Shown in pieces: positions 1 to 6,732 of a stretch of DNA of 11,421 nt. Source of the stretch: Deltaproteobacteria bacterium (lineage in GTDB: Bacteria > Desulfobacterota > DSM-4660 > Desulfatiglandales > HGW-15). The translations under genes were made by a program, and so were the position numbers. Location: contig JAFGPH010000181.1 of the NCBI GenBank assembly GCA_016926135.1, positions 1 to 11,421 of the forward strand. Reading direction: 5' to 3'. The first letter of the stretch is position 1. Each line of letters begins with the position of its first letter. Under the pieces are notes generated by a model. That model worked only from the letters and a program-made list of their open reading frames with translations. It had not been told where the DNA came from and did not search any database.

Positions 1-2
1 AC

Positions 3-422
3 AAGGCGCCCAGCTTTGAATCGGGAAAGAAGTTCCTCGACAAGAACACCTATGATGCCGCCATCTTTGATATCATGGGCGTGAGGGGGTACGAGCTGCT
101 TCGAATAGCCACGCAAAGAGGGATCCCCGTCCTCATGCTGACCGCCCACGCCCTCAGCCCCGACAACCTGATCAAGTCCATCAAGGAAGGGGCCCAATCC
201 TACGTTCCCAAGGACAAGCTCTCAGATATTGCGGGGTTCTTGAGGGATATGCTGGAGGCCCGCCACAAGGGTCTGGAAAAACAGGCCAGGTGGTTCGGCA
301 AGCTGAAGCCCTTCTTTGACAGGCAATTCGGCCCTGCCTGGCGGGAAAAGGATGAAGAGTTCTGGCAGGATTTTGACAGCAAACGGGTCGTGAGCAAGAA
401 GGACATGGAGGAATTTCTCTAA
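3..422 (+). CDS. Response regulator receiver protein, 5' end missing
   Basis: This is the C-terminal 139 residues of a single-domain response regulator; the frame is open to the left edge, so the real start lies outside. Receiver landmarks are visible. The phospho-acceptor Asp is the GAT codon at 69-71 in AAIFDIMG, the conserved Thr is in LMLTAH, and the conserved Lys is in YVPKDK. After the receiver come about 70 charged residues (EARHKGLEKQARWFGKLKPF onward) with no DNA-binding or enzymatic domain that I recognise, so output may be by protein-protein contact. The stop TAA overlaps the TAG stop of the histidine kinase gene on the other strand, and the two probably form one signalling pair. 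An ATG at 75 is inside the receiver fold and is not the start. The receiver call is secure; the target is unknown. Confidence 0.85.
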   Translation, partial: KAPSFESGKKFLDKNTYDAAIFDIMGVRGYELLRIATQRGIPVLMLTAHALSPDNLIKSIKEGAQSYVPKDKLSDIAGFLRDMLEARHKGLEKQARWFGKLKPFFDRQFGPAWREKDEEFWQDFDSKRVVSKKDMEEFL

Positions 423-1159
423 AGCGGTATCTTGACCAGGAATGAAGCCCCTCTGCCCACGTCGCTGTCGAGCACCAGGCTGCCCCCCATGTCTTCCAGG
501 AGAACCAGCACCCCCGCGAGGCCCAGTCCGTGCCCCCTCACGCAATGACTGGTCCTGGCATCCATCTGGAAATAGCACTCGAAGATTTTTCCGTGATAGC
601 TGGAGGGTATTCCCTCCCCGTCGTCCTTTACGGTGAGACAGAGGAAAGGCGACTCCTCTGTGATCCTGAGATCCACTCGCTCCCTTCGGTATTTCAAGGC
701 GTTGTTCAGAAGGTTTCGCAAGATCTGCTTGGCCTTGCTCTCATCCAGAAACACCTCTTTTTCCCACAACCCCTGGCCGACCTCAAGGAAGAGTCCCTTC
801 TCAGCAACCGTGTTCCGGAGCGCGTGGAAACTCTTGCACTCCTTGATCCGCTCGGTGGTCTCATGGTCGTTCAGATCAAAAATCTCTACCAGCGCCTGTT
901 CCACGAAACTCGCGATGGCGAACCTGCTCTTCGTAATCACGCCCTCGCTGGACCTTCCCAGTTCAAGGACGTCATTGACCAGCCTCTGCGTCACGATGGT
1001 GTTCCTCAGTGCCCTCTCCAGGACGCGCAATTGCTTTTCGGTCAAAGGCCCGTATTTGTCCTGTTTTTGGAGGAGCGAGGAGATCCCTGCTTCGATGACG
1101 GCCAAAGGAACCTTCAGATCATGGACCAGAAATTCCAGCTTGATTCTATCCTTGTGCAT
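419..1159 (-). CDS. Soluble sensor histidine kinase (HisKA + HATPase_c)
   Basis: A 246-residue histidine kinase reduced to its catalytic core. The H-box is near the N terminus (LVHDLKVPL, His13), followed by a dimerisation helix pair to about residue 70. The ATP-binding domain carries an N-box (ILRNLLNNALKY, 146-157), G1 (DDGEGIP, 179-185), F-box (IFECYF) and G2 (GHGLGLAGV, 209-217). No sensor, PAS or membrane segment precedes the H-box, so it must receive its signal through a partner or an undetected N-terminal contact. It would autophosphorylate His13 and pass the phosphate to a receiver, most simply the protein encoded tail to tail with it. An SD-like AAGGTCAGG precedes the ATG. It lies 80 bases downstream of the MEMO gene in the same direction, but a possible terminator lies between, so co-transcription is uncertain. 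Confidence 0.9.
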   Translation of the reverse strand: MHKDRIKLEFLVHDLKVPLAVIEAGISSLLQKQDKYGPLTEKQLRVLERALRNTIVTQRLVNDVLELGRSSEGVITKSRFAIASFVEQALVEIFDLNDHETTERIKECKSFHALRNTVAEKGLFLEVGQGLWEKEVFLDESKAKQILRNLLNNALKYRRERVDLRITEESPFLCLTVKDDGEGIPSSYHGKIFECYFQMDARTSHCVRGHGLGLAGVLVLLEDMGGSLVLDSDVGRGASFLVKIPL

Positions 1160-1202
1160 GCCTGACCTTCGATATGTATCCGAACGTTACCCGCATTCCG
1201 CG

Positions 1203-1238
1203 AAAAGGACCCCCGGCTTGCGGCCGTGCAGGGGGCAC
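1203..1238 (-). terminator. Possible intrinsic terminator after the MEMO gene
   Basis: Read on the minus strand just after the MEMO stop codon, CCCCC (1235-1231) and CGGC pair with GCCG and GGGG (1217-1210), with a bulged TGCA and a CGCAA loop. This is followed by TCC and a run of four T (1206-1203). GC-rich with a short U tract, so moderate support only. If it works, the histidine kinase gene needs its own promoter in the roughly 45 bases that follow. Confidence 0.4.
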
Positions 1239-1239
1239 C

Positions 1240-2097
1240 CTATGAAAACACAATGCCGACATATCCCACAAAACTGCTGTCGGGTCTTATATCATAACTG
1301 GTGGTATAGGACAATTTCAGGGCCTCCACGGCCCCAAGCCGCTTGGCGGCGGCAATGGCCGCTGCAACGGCCCCTGAACAACAGGCATTGTAATTCCTCA
1401 GTGATTCCTCGATCACTACACGGCCGTCCATTTTCAGCATGAGATCTACGACCTTCTTGTCATTCTCGTTTCTCACCCACTGGACCGCTTCAGGCCCCGT
1501 TCCCATGGGTGTAAAACCATAGTTGTGACCATAATGGGTCAAGTCGGTGGAACCGAGCACCATGATCCTGCGACCTACGGTCTCCGCTATTTCCGCAACG
1601 CTCTCGCCGATCTCCAGGGATCGCAATACGGGTGGCGCCCCCACAGGCAGGATCTTTGCATCGGGGAAAAAATACTTGATGAAGGGGAGCTGCAATTCAA
1701 TGGTGTTGTCCTGATCGTAACGGGACGGGGTTTCCACGACAAAGCTGAATCTCGAGGAGAGCTGGTCGCCCAGTTCCCGGTCGATCTCCAGGTCGCCCAA
1801 AGGGGTGGCCCATCGACCTTCCTTCATGATGTAGTTCCTGCCGCCGGGGTGCAGGTGCCGGCCGAAAATGACCACGGTCTCAGGGAATCCGCCTCCGGAG
1901 CTGAGACATTGAATGACGCTGCAGGCCACTCTTCCCGAAAAGTACCAGCCGGCATGGGGCACTATTCCCCCCACGAATTTCCCCTTGCCGGGGGGGCAGG
2001 GTTCCGCGGTCTTCGCGAATTCCTCGATCACCCGCCTGCACTCCGGCTCCTTGGAAGGATACCAGCTACCCGAAAAATCAGCCCTTCTCGCTGTCAT
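1240..2097 (-). CDS. MEMO family protein (AmmeMemoRadiSam system protein B)
   Basis: A full-length 285-residue member of the MEMO1 family, a fold related to class III ring-opening dioxygenases. Family landmarks run in order: FSGSWYP (8-14), PHAGWYFSG (47-55), FGRHLHPGG (His81), IELQLPF (133-139), LGSTDLTHYG (181-190), NACCSGAV (237-244) and SSFVGYVGI near the end. Residues corresponding to the human MEMO1 metal pocket (His49, His81, His192, Cys244) appear as His48, His81, His188 and Cys239/240, so metal binding is likely retained. The bacterial substrate is not established. In many bacteria the gene sits with AMMECR1 and a radical SAM gene; neither is adjacent here. The start is the ATG preceded by GGGAGGGGAGG, about five bases away. 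It diverges from the M50 peptidase gene. Confidence 0.93.
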   Translation of the reverse strand: MTARRADFSGSWYPSKEPECRRVIEEFAKTAEPCPPGKGKFVGGIVPHAGWYFSGRVACSVIQCLSSGGGFPETVVIFGRHLHPGGRNYIMKEGRWATPLGDLEIDRELGDQLSSRFSFVVETPSRYDQDNTIELQLPFIKYFFPDAKILPVGAPPVLRSLEIGESVAEIAETVGRRIMVLGSTDLTHYGHNYGFTPMGTGPEAVQWVRNENDKKVVDLMLKMDGRVVIEESLRNYNACCSGAVAAAIAAAKRLGAVEALKLSYTTSYDIRPDSSFVGYVGIVFS

Positions 2098-2218
2098 GGT
2101 CCTCCCCTCCCGTTTTGACCTTGCTGGAGGAAGCCTTTCTTGCTACATTACTATACATGAAACAGGGACAGTATGGAATCTGGAAAATGGGGTCTTCCGA
2201 TCGGGGAGGAGCCCCCGA
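2098..2218. promoter_or_regulatory. Divergent intergenic region between MEMO and M50 genes
   Basis: This 121-base gap must hold promoters for both divergent genes. For the minus strand the best -10 is TATAGT (2155-2150), with only a poor -35 (TTCCAT, 17 bases away). On the plus strand TACATT (2144-2149) is 17 bases from TTGCTG, also weak. The M50 ribosome site GGGGAGGAG is at 2203-2211 and the MEMO site GGGAGGGGAGG sits at the other end. No clear operator palindrome was seen. Confidence 0.3.
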
Positions 2219-2863
2219 ATGAATCTGGATATCACGGAATGGATCGTGAAGATCCCCGTTCTTCTCTTTGCCATCACGATCCATGAGTATGCCCATGGAA
2301 AAGCGGCTTACTCCCTGGGGGATCCCACTGCGAAGCTCTCAGGCCGGCTCACCCTCAATCCGATCTCTCACATCGACCCCCTGGGAGCGATCTCCCTGTT
2401 CCTCTTCAACTTCGGGTGGGCGAAACCGGTCCCGGTCAACACCTCCTATTTCCAGAATACCCGAAAAGACATCATCCTCATGGCCCTCAGCGGCCCGGTA
2501 GCGAATATCGCAGCCGCTTTTGTGACGGGCATCTTCATTCGCTATTTCCTTTTGCCCTGGGAGCTTTACGTGCGGGTGCTCCTTTACATGATCCTCATGA
2601 ACCTCGGTCTGGGCCTTTTTAACCTCATCCCCATTCCTCCCCTGGATGGCTCCCATGTGCTGGAGAACCTTCTTCCGCCCCGTGCGGCTGCCGGTTACTG
2701 GCGTCTGAAGCGCTATGGGCCTATTCTTCTGTTGGGCATCATCCTGCTCGACAACTTCGCTCACACGGGAATCGTGCAAAGGATCCTGCTCACACCCCTG
2801 ATCACGCTTGCCCACCTCTTTGCTGGGGACAACCTGCTCAAAATGATCCGCTTCCTCCAGTGA
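2219..2863 (+). CDS. Site-2 protease family (M50) membrane metallopeptidase
   Basis: A 214-residue integral membrane protein of the compact bacterial M50 group. The zinc-site motif HEYAH (22-26) lies in the first membrane helix. SGPVANIAAAF (91-101) begins another helix, and NLIPIPPLDG (135-144) is the second conserved motif, whose Asp143 would be the third zinc ligand. Hydrophobic segments lie around 12-21, 55-66, 86-112, 119-137 and 168-180. It probably cleaves membrane or near-membrane peptides; the substrate is unknown, and no anti-sigma factor or PDZ domain is seen. The start was chosen at the ATG preceded by GGGGAGGAG eight bases upstream. The frame is open further upstream, but that would run back through the divergent MEMO gene. 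It ends 16 bases from the convergent metallo-hydrolase gene. Confidence 0.92.
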   Translation: MNLDITEWIVKIPVLLFAITIHEYAHGKAAYSLGDPTAKLSGRLTLNPISHIDPLGAISLFLFNFGWAKPVPVNTSYFQNTRKDIILMALSGPVANIAAAFVTGIFIRYFLLPWELYVRVLLYMILMNLGLGLFNLIPIPPLDGSHVLENLLPPRAAAGYWRLKRYGPILLLGIILLDNFAHTGIVQRILLTPLITLAHLFAGDNLLKMIRFLQ

Positions 2864-2882
2864 GAGCCTGTGAACGCTCTCA
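2861..2882. terminator. Hairpin containing both convergent stop codons, possible bidirectional terminator
   Basis: TGAGAGC (2861-2867) and GCTCTCA (2876-2882) form a perfect seven-base stem with an eight-base loop. The outer TGA and TCA are the actual stop codons of the M50 gene and of the convergent metallo-hydrolase gene. There is no good T tract on either strand, so it is a weak terminator candidate at best. Confidence 0.35.
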
Positions 2883-3791
2883 CATCTCTTCTCGGCCCAT
2901 ACGTTCAAAGATGTTTTTCACCTTTGCCCTGGTGTTCAGGAGATAGGGTGCTTCAGGCTGTTTCGGGTACGGTTTCGGGGCCCATTCCGTATCCCTGACC
3001 CTCGCGACCACCCGGTCCACGTCCCCTCCTGCCTCCTTGAGAAACCTCTCCACCATGGCCAAAAACGCCTCGGCCGTCTCTATGGAACGCATTAGGTACT
3101 CTCTCACATCCGGTCCTGTCAGCACCACCAGGTGGCCCGGACAGAGCACCTCCGCATCCAAACTCGCCAGTATCGCCAGAGACCGACGATACGCATCGTA
3201 GTCTACCAGGAATTCGGGCTGGATGTATCCCGCCGAGTCCTCGCATCCCACTGCCTCGGATGCAATGAGGATTCTTCTTTCAGGAATCCAGTAGCTCATG
3301 AAGTCCCACGTGTGACCGGGTGCGTGGATCACCTGCACGCTCAGATCGGGACCCACCGAAATCACCTCGTCTCCTGAAAACAGGAGATCGATCTCGACAG
3401 GATCGAAAGGATCTTCCTGGCAGGGCTCAAGCCCGAATTCCCTTGCCAGAGGGGCCAGGTCGCGGTTGAGGTCCCTCATCAACTGGACGGCTCCAGACCG
3501 TGCAAATATCTCCCGGATCTTCCGAGAACCGCAAATCTTCATTTCAGGCCAGGCATCCTTGAAATACTTGGCCGCGCCCACGTGGTCAAAGTGGGAATGG
3601 GTGAGAAACAGAGAGTCAGGCCGACGTGTTCCAAGGACGGCCTTGATGTCCTGCTCGTAGAGATGGGCGATGAAGCTCCATCCCGCATCGAAGAGAACGG
3701 GCTCGGCCGCATCCAGAAGGTAGACCGGCACCCCCGCAAAGCCTGCAACATGGAATCCTTCGACGATCTCCCCTTTCCTGTAGATACGCAT
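2880..3791 (-). CDS. MBL-fold metallo-hydrolase
   Basis: A 303-residue protein with a metallo-beta-lactamase fold. The signature THSHFDH (64-70) supplies the first metal ligands, APGHT (His160) the next, and CPGH (His220) the last. At the usual bridging-Asp position there is a Glu in LIASEAVGCE (Glu179), a variation worth noting but not obviously inactivating. The N-terminal DAAEPVLFDAGWS matches the strand-turn that precedes the metal site. A hydrolase acting on thioesters, phosphoesters or similar is expected; the substrate cannot be told from sequence. The ribosome site GAGGT overlaps the TGA stop of the upstream HAD gene, leaving eight bases between the genes. The two are therefore almost certainly one transcript and probably translationally coupled. 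Confidence 0.9.
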   Translation of the reverse strand: MRIYRKGEIVEGFHVAGFAGVPVYLLDAAEPVLFDAGWSFIAHLYEQDIKAVLGTRRPDSLFLTHSHFDHVGAAKYFKDAWPEMKICGSRKIREIFARSGAVQLMRDLNRDLAPLAREFGLEPCQEDPFDPVEIDLLFSGDEVISVGPDLSVQVIHAPGHTWDFMSYWIPERRILIASEAVGCEDSAGYIQPEFLVDYDAYRRSLAILASLDAEVLCPGHLVVLTGPDVREYLMRSIETAEAFLAMVERFLKEAGGDVDRVVARVRDTEWAPKPYPKQPEAPYLLNTRAKVKNIFERMGREEM

Positions 3792-3799
3792 CTTTTACC

Positions 3800-4507
3800 T
3801 CAACCCAGGCCAAACGTCTCGCCCAAGACTGCGACCGTATCCACGATCACGTCCGGGCTTTCGACTTCCAGGGTCATGGGGTTATCAAAACCCGTCAGCA
3901 CACCTACTGTTTTCATCCCTGCCGACTTTCCCGCCCTGATGTCCATGCGCATGTCGCCGATATACACGCATTCCCCGGGGGCAATGCCCAATCGTCTCGC
4001 GCACTCAAGCAGGGGCTCCGGATCAGGCTTTTTCTTTTCCACATCGTCGGCGCCCAGGATCACGTCGAAAAGGGCTTCGATACCCGAACTCCTGAGAACG
4101 CGCAGCTTGATATCCATGTACCTTTTCGGAGTGGAAGTGACCAGCGCGATCTTGGTCCCCGTTTCTGAGAGGACCCTGAGGAGTCTCGCAGCGCCCGGAA
4201 TCAGAGTGGCCCTTTCCTTCAGGAGGCGAGGATAGATTTCACCGATGACCGCGCGGATTCTAACGATAATCTCTTCCCTGCCGCTTTCCGATAGGGTTGG
4301 CAGCACCCTGTTCCAGTCGAAGTCTCCCTCTGATGCGGCCTCCACGAGCACTTCCCTCGAGACCATGGGGAGATCGACACTTTCCAGTGCCCTCTCTACG
4401 ACGTTAAAAAGTATTTCTCTGGTGTCGAGAAGGGTGCCGTCCAGGTCAAAGATCACGGCCCCAATGGGAAATCCCGAGCTGTGCTCTGTTTCCTTGAGGT
4501 GCAGCAT
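3800..4507 (-). CDS. HAD superfamily phosphatase (phosphoglycolate phosphatase-like)
   Basis: A 235-residue haloacid dehalogenase-like hydrolase with all four motifs. Motif I is IFDLDGTLLD (Asp21 nucleophile, Asp23 acid/base), motif II LVTST (Thr124), motif III the lysine of EKKKPDP (about 158-162), and motif IV YIGDMRMDI (Asp185, Asp189). The cap between motifs I and II is helical (about 30-100), as in the Gph/PgmB group. It would dephosphorylate a small phosphorylated metabolite in the cytoplasm; the exact substrate is not readable. The nearest SD-like AGGAAGGA lies about 14 bases from the ATG, rather far, so a start a few codons downstream is possible. It is followed directly by the MBL-fold gene, with its stop codon embedded in that gene's ribosome site, which suggests paired function. 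Confidence 0.9.
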   Translation of the reverse strand: MLHLKETEHSSGFPIGAVIFDLDGTLLDTREILFNVVERALESVDLPMVSREVLVEAASEGDFDWNRVLPTLSESGREEIIVRIRAVIGEIYPRLLKERATLIPGAARLLRVLSETGTKIALVTSTPKRYMDIKLRVLRSSGIEALFDVILGADDVEKKKPDPEPLLECARRLGIAPGECVYIGDMRMDIRAGKSAGMKTVGVLTGFDNPMTLEVESPDVIVDTVAVLGETFGLG

Positions 4508-4588
4508 GCGTTTCAGTCGATTCCTTCCTCAAATCCCGACAGCCCGGATCGAGCCGGGACATGGTCTTGATCGCGTCCCGGATGGGCA

Positions 4589-5528
4589 CTAACCGAGCCC
4601 TTTTGCCACCCCTCCGATTGCAGCCTCCATAATGCTGAGCCCCTCGTCCATCTCTTCAGGCCTTATGTTGAGGGCCGGGAAGACTCGAATCATGGTTCCC
4701 TGCGTTTGTCTTACAAACAGACGCCTTGCGAGGCATTTTTCGGTAATAAGACTCGCTGTGCCTTCGTCCATGAACTCCGCCGCCAGCAGTAACCCTCTGC
4801 CGCGAACACCTGCTATCATTTCGGGATATTCCCCCACCCACCCCTGCATGCGATTCAGGGCAAGGGCGCCCATTTGGGCGACATTCACCGAGATGTCGTT
4901 GTCGAGCAGGTAGGTGATCACCGCATAGGCTACCGCGCACCCGAGCGGATTGCCGCAATAGGTGCCTCCGTGGTCACCGATCTCGAACCTGGAGGCGATT
5001 TGGTCCGACACGGCAAAACCACCGAATGGGAACGAACCGGTAGTTGGGCATCGAGGGGTTGAATTTCTCCCGGTGCTTGGCCTGCCCCGTGGCTGAGGCC
5101 GTGCTGATGGTCCGACCGTGGAAACTCTGGTGGGTGGAAATAACGTCCAACCTGCCCGTCACCTTGCGCGCCAGTTTGATGGCAGCGTCGTTCGCTTCCG
5201 CTCCGCTGTTGGAGAAAAACACCCGCGTCAGGGGCGGTGGGAGAATCCGTGCCATCATCGAAAGCAGCCGGGCCCGCACAGGCGAATAGGTCACTCCCGA
5301 GTTTGGATTCTGGATGATCTTCCTGCCCTGTTCGAGGAGCGCACCCGTGACTGCCGGGTGTGAATGGCCGAGGCAGGTCACGCCCCAGCCTGAAGTGAGG
5401 TCCAGGAACCTGTTTCCCTCTTCATCCCAGACGTAGACCCCCTCCCCACGCTCGATGGATATGGGGGTCTTCTCAAAGAACCGGGGTGTGTGTCTGTCTT
5501 CGGTGTTCATGGTCATAACGGTTGTCAT
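4589..5528 (-). pseudogene. Class III aminotransferase (acetylornithine/ornithine type), inactivated by internal deletion and frame change
   Basis: Two parts of one PLP enzyme lie in different frames. The N-terminal part (5528 to about 5028, 167 codons) has VYVWDEEGNRFLDLTSG, the phosphate-binding SNSGAEANDAAIKLAR and the SFHGRT motif. The C-terminal part (about 5034 to 4589) starts at FPFGGFAVSDQIA and has GDHGGTYCGNPLG and the terminal domain. What normally lies between, about 90-100 residues with the DEVQxGxGRTG motif and the Schiff-base lysine (AKG), is absent, and the downstream part is in the +1 frame. The remnant codes for about 314 residues against about 400 in the family. Left as is, translation stops at 4974 after a short nonsense tail. 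Start chosen at the ATG at 5528 with upstream GAGAGAG; ATGs at 5516 and 5510 are alternatives. It could be a real deletion or an assembly collapse. Confidence 0.85.
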
Positions 5529-5679
5529 TGCTCTCTCATCCAAAACCAAAGAATTCTGTCGCAGGTGTGGCAGAAATCAGGTATCCGTATTCTCCGTCAC
5601 AAAAGCCAGGTCCTTCTCTACGTTCACCACTCCAAGCCGCGTCCCTTTCCGTCTCTCGCCAAGGTCGGTCGAGAACGTT

Positions 5680-5709
5680 CCTATACCACTTATGATTGCC
5701 AATGTTCAA
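5680..5709 (-). promoter_or_regulatory. Possible promoter upstream of the aminotransferase remnant
   Basis: On the minus strand TTGAAC (5709-5704) and TATAGG (5685-5680) are separated by 18 bases. Each matches four of six consensus positions. It lies in the 277-base non-coding gap between sixA and the aminotransferase remnant, about 150 bases before the ATG. No other feature was seen in that gap. Confidence 0.25.
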
Positions 5710-5805
5710 GGCTACGGATGGGGTTCAAGAGCATCGTGCAGCGCCAAGGGGTTTAGGTTTTCCGACTGCTGACGGAGGGGGCGCCGGAGGAGAAAAATGA
5801 ACCCA

Positions 5806-6261
5806 TCACACACTGCACAGGGAGGGTCGCAGGTACCATTCAATGTGGTAGCCGGTGTTGTCCTTCTCCATGCAGACAACCCCGCCGTTTACGAATTCGA
5901 CCACACCTGCGTTTTCATCCCCGGTTGTCAGGTATGAAACGAGCCTCTCAAGATGGGGCAGGTGTCCGGCGTAGAGCGTGTTGTCTTCTTCGAGGCCCGC
6001 GGCAAATTCTCTCACATTATCGTTGGGCCTCATCCCGCCCACTTGGTATACGCCGCCCTCCCCGATCTGCCCTGCGAATACTTCTGCGGTCTCCTTCGCC
6101 CTGAGTTTGCCGCTGTGACAGACCTTTCCAACCGCAACTCCCGCCTTTCGCAGATATTCCGCGATACGCTGAACATCCCCCCGACCCTCACTGGACAACG
6201 GGCGATTCGGATCAACCTCCGCCGGCAGAGCCAGACCGTGCTGCACAAGATAAATAGGCAT
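5806..6261 (-). CDS. sixA: Phosphohistidine phosphatase SixA-like (histidine phosphatase branch 1)
   Basis: A 151-residue histidine phosphatase. The catalytic motif is YLVQHG (nucleophile His8, with Gln in place of the usual Arg of RHG), followed by PLSSEGRGDVQRIAEYL, the HSGKLRAKETAEVF segment (49-62) and the second catalytic His in AGHLPHLERL (His100). The short length and these motifs fit SixA, which removes phosphate from histidine-containing phosphotransfer proteins and so can damp phosphorelays or phosphotransferase systems. The start is the ATG with GGAGGT nine bases upstream; a TTG two codons earlier is possible. A 29-codon ORF ends two bases before the start. The His kinase gene in the same window makes a phosphorelay link conceivable, but they are 4.6 kb apart and no link is shown. 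Confidence 0.85.
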   Translation of the reverse strand: MPIYLVQHGLALPAEVDPNRPLSSEGRGDVQRIAEYLRKAGVAVGKVCHSGKLRAKETAEVFAGQIGEGGVYQVGGMRPNDNVREFAAGLEEDNTLYAGHLPHLERLVSYLTTGDENAGVVEFVNGGVVCMEKDNTGYHIEWYLRPSLCSV

Positions 6262-6263
6262 CC

Positions 6264-6353
6264 TCAAAACACCTCCGTGGCCGACATCGATACTCGGTTG
6301 TTGTCTTTAAAATCGGGTCCAATCCTCGGCCGGATCATTTCGGATTTGCCCAT
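6264..6353 (-). CDS. Small ORF (29 aa) with strong ribosome site, upstream of sixA
   Basis: A 29-codon ORF starting MGKSEMIRPR and ending SATEVF, followed by TGA. It begins with ATG preceded by GGGAGG at an ideal six-base spacing. Its TGA lies two bases before the sixA ATG, and the sixA ribosome site GGAGGT falls inside its last codons, a layout typical of translational coupling. The peptide is basic and polar with no signal peptide or membrane segment, and I do not recognise it. It starts 40 bases after the higA stop. It may be a genuine small protein, a leader ORF controlling sixA translation, or the N-terminal remnant of a longer gene. The ribosome site is the main evidence. Confidence 0.5.
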   Translation of the reverse strand: MGKSEMIRPRIGPDFKDNNRVSMSATEVF

Positions 6354-6393
6354 GATTCGCCTCCCTTTCCATCCAGACCTGCTGTCTTCATGA

Positions 6394-6723
6394 TCAGACG
6401 CTGGAGCCAAGGGAAGCAACAGGTTCAATCTTTGATAGTTCATCTTGCATCCGCCGCTCGGCGTGCCACAAATCGTAGGTCTGTTGCATGCGCAACCACA
6501 GAACTGGCCCATTGCCAGCAAACTTACCGATCCGGAGGGCCATGTCCGTCGTGATTGGATGGGTGCAGGCAAGAACACGGTGCAACTGCTGGCGGGAAAT
6601 GCCCAGTCGACGTGCAGCTTGGCTGACCGACAGCCCCATGGCCGGAAGCACATCTTCGCGCAGAACCTCACCTGGATGGACCGGTGGGCGATTTAAAGGT
6701 CGTTTCACTGAATACTCTCCCAT
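6394..6723 (-). CDS. higA: HigA family antitoxin (HTH)
   Basis: A 109-residue HigA-type antitoxin. After a short basic start comes the family signature PPVHPGEVLREDVLPAMGLS (14-32), then the helix-turn-helix SVSQAARRLGISRQQLHRVL (32-51) and the TTDMALRIGKFAGNGPVLWL segment (58-77). In this family it binds and neutralises HigB and represses the operon through the HTH. It follows higB, the usual toxin-first order, and its ribosome site GAGGG overlaps the higB TGA, so the two are translationally coupled. The C-terminal tail (about 90-109) is the less conserved part. Confidence 0.93.
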   Translation of the reverse strand: MGEYSVKRPLNRPPVHPGEVLREDVLPAMGLSVSQAARRLGISRQQLHRVLACTHPITTDMALRIGKFAGNGPVLWLRMQQTYDLWHAERRMQDELSKIEPVASLGSSV

Positions 6724-6732
6724 GAATTTCCC

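Noticed and set aside
530..1165. Long plus-strand open frame opposite the histidine kinase gene
   Set aside because: It mirrors the kinase gene in antisense, has no ribosome site or recognisable motif, and the kinase motifs on the other strand are unmistakable.
1913..2218. Upstream extension of the M50 peptidase frame
   Set aside because: The extension runs through the divergent MEMO gene and lacks membrane or peptidase features; the ATG at 2219 has a strong ribosome site.
4508..4588. CCCGG / CCGGG inverted repeat between the aminotransferase remnant and the HAD gene as a terminator
   Set aside because: Only five pairs, no T run on the minus strand, and several overlapping short GC repeats make it unremarkable.
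4974..5549. Programmed frameshift in the aminotransferase gene rather than a pseudogene
   Set aside because: A frameshift alone would restore only the frame; the roughly 95 residues with the PLP lysine are absent in every frame.
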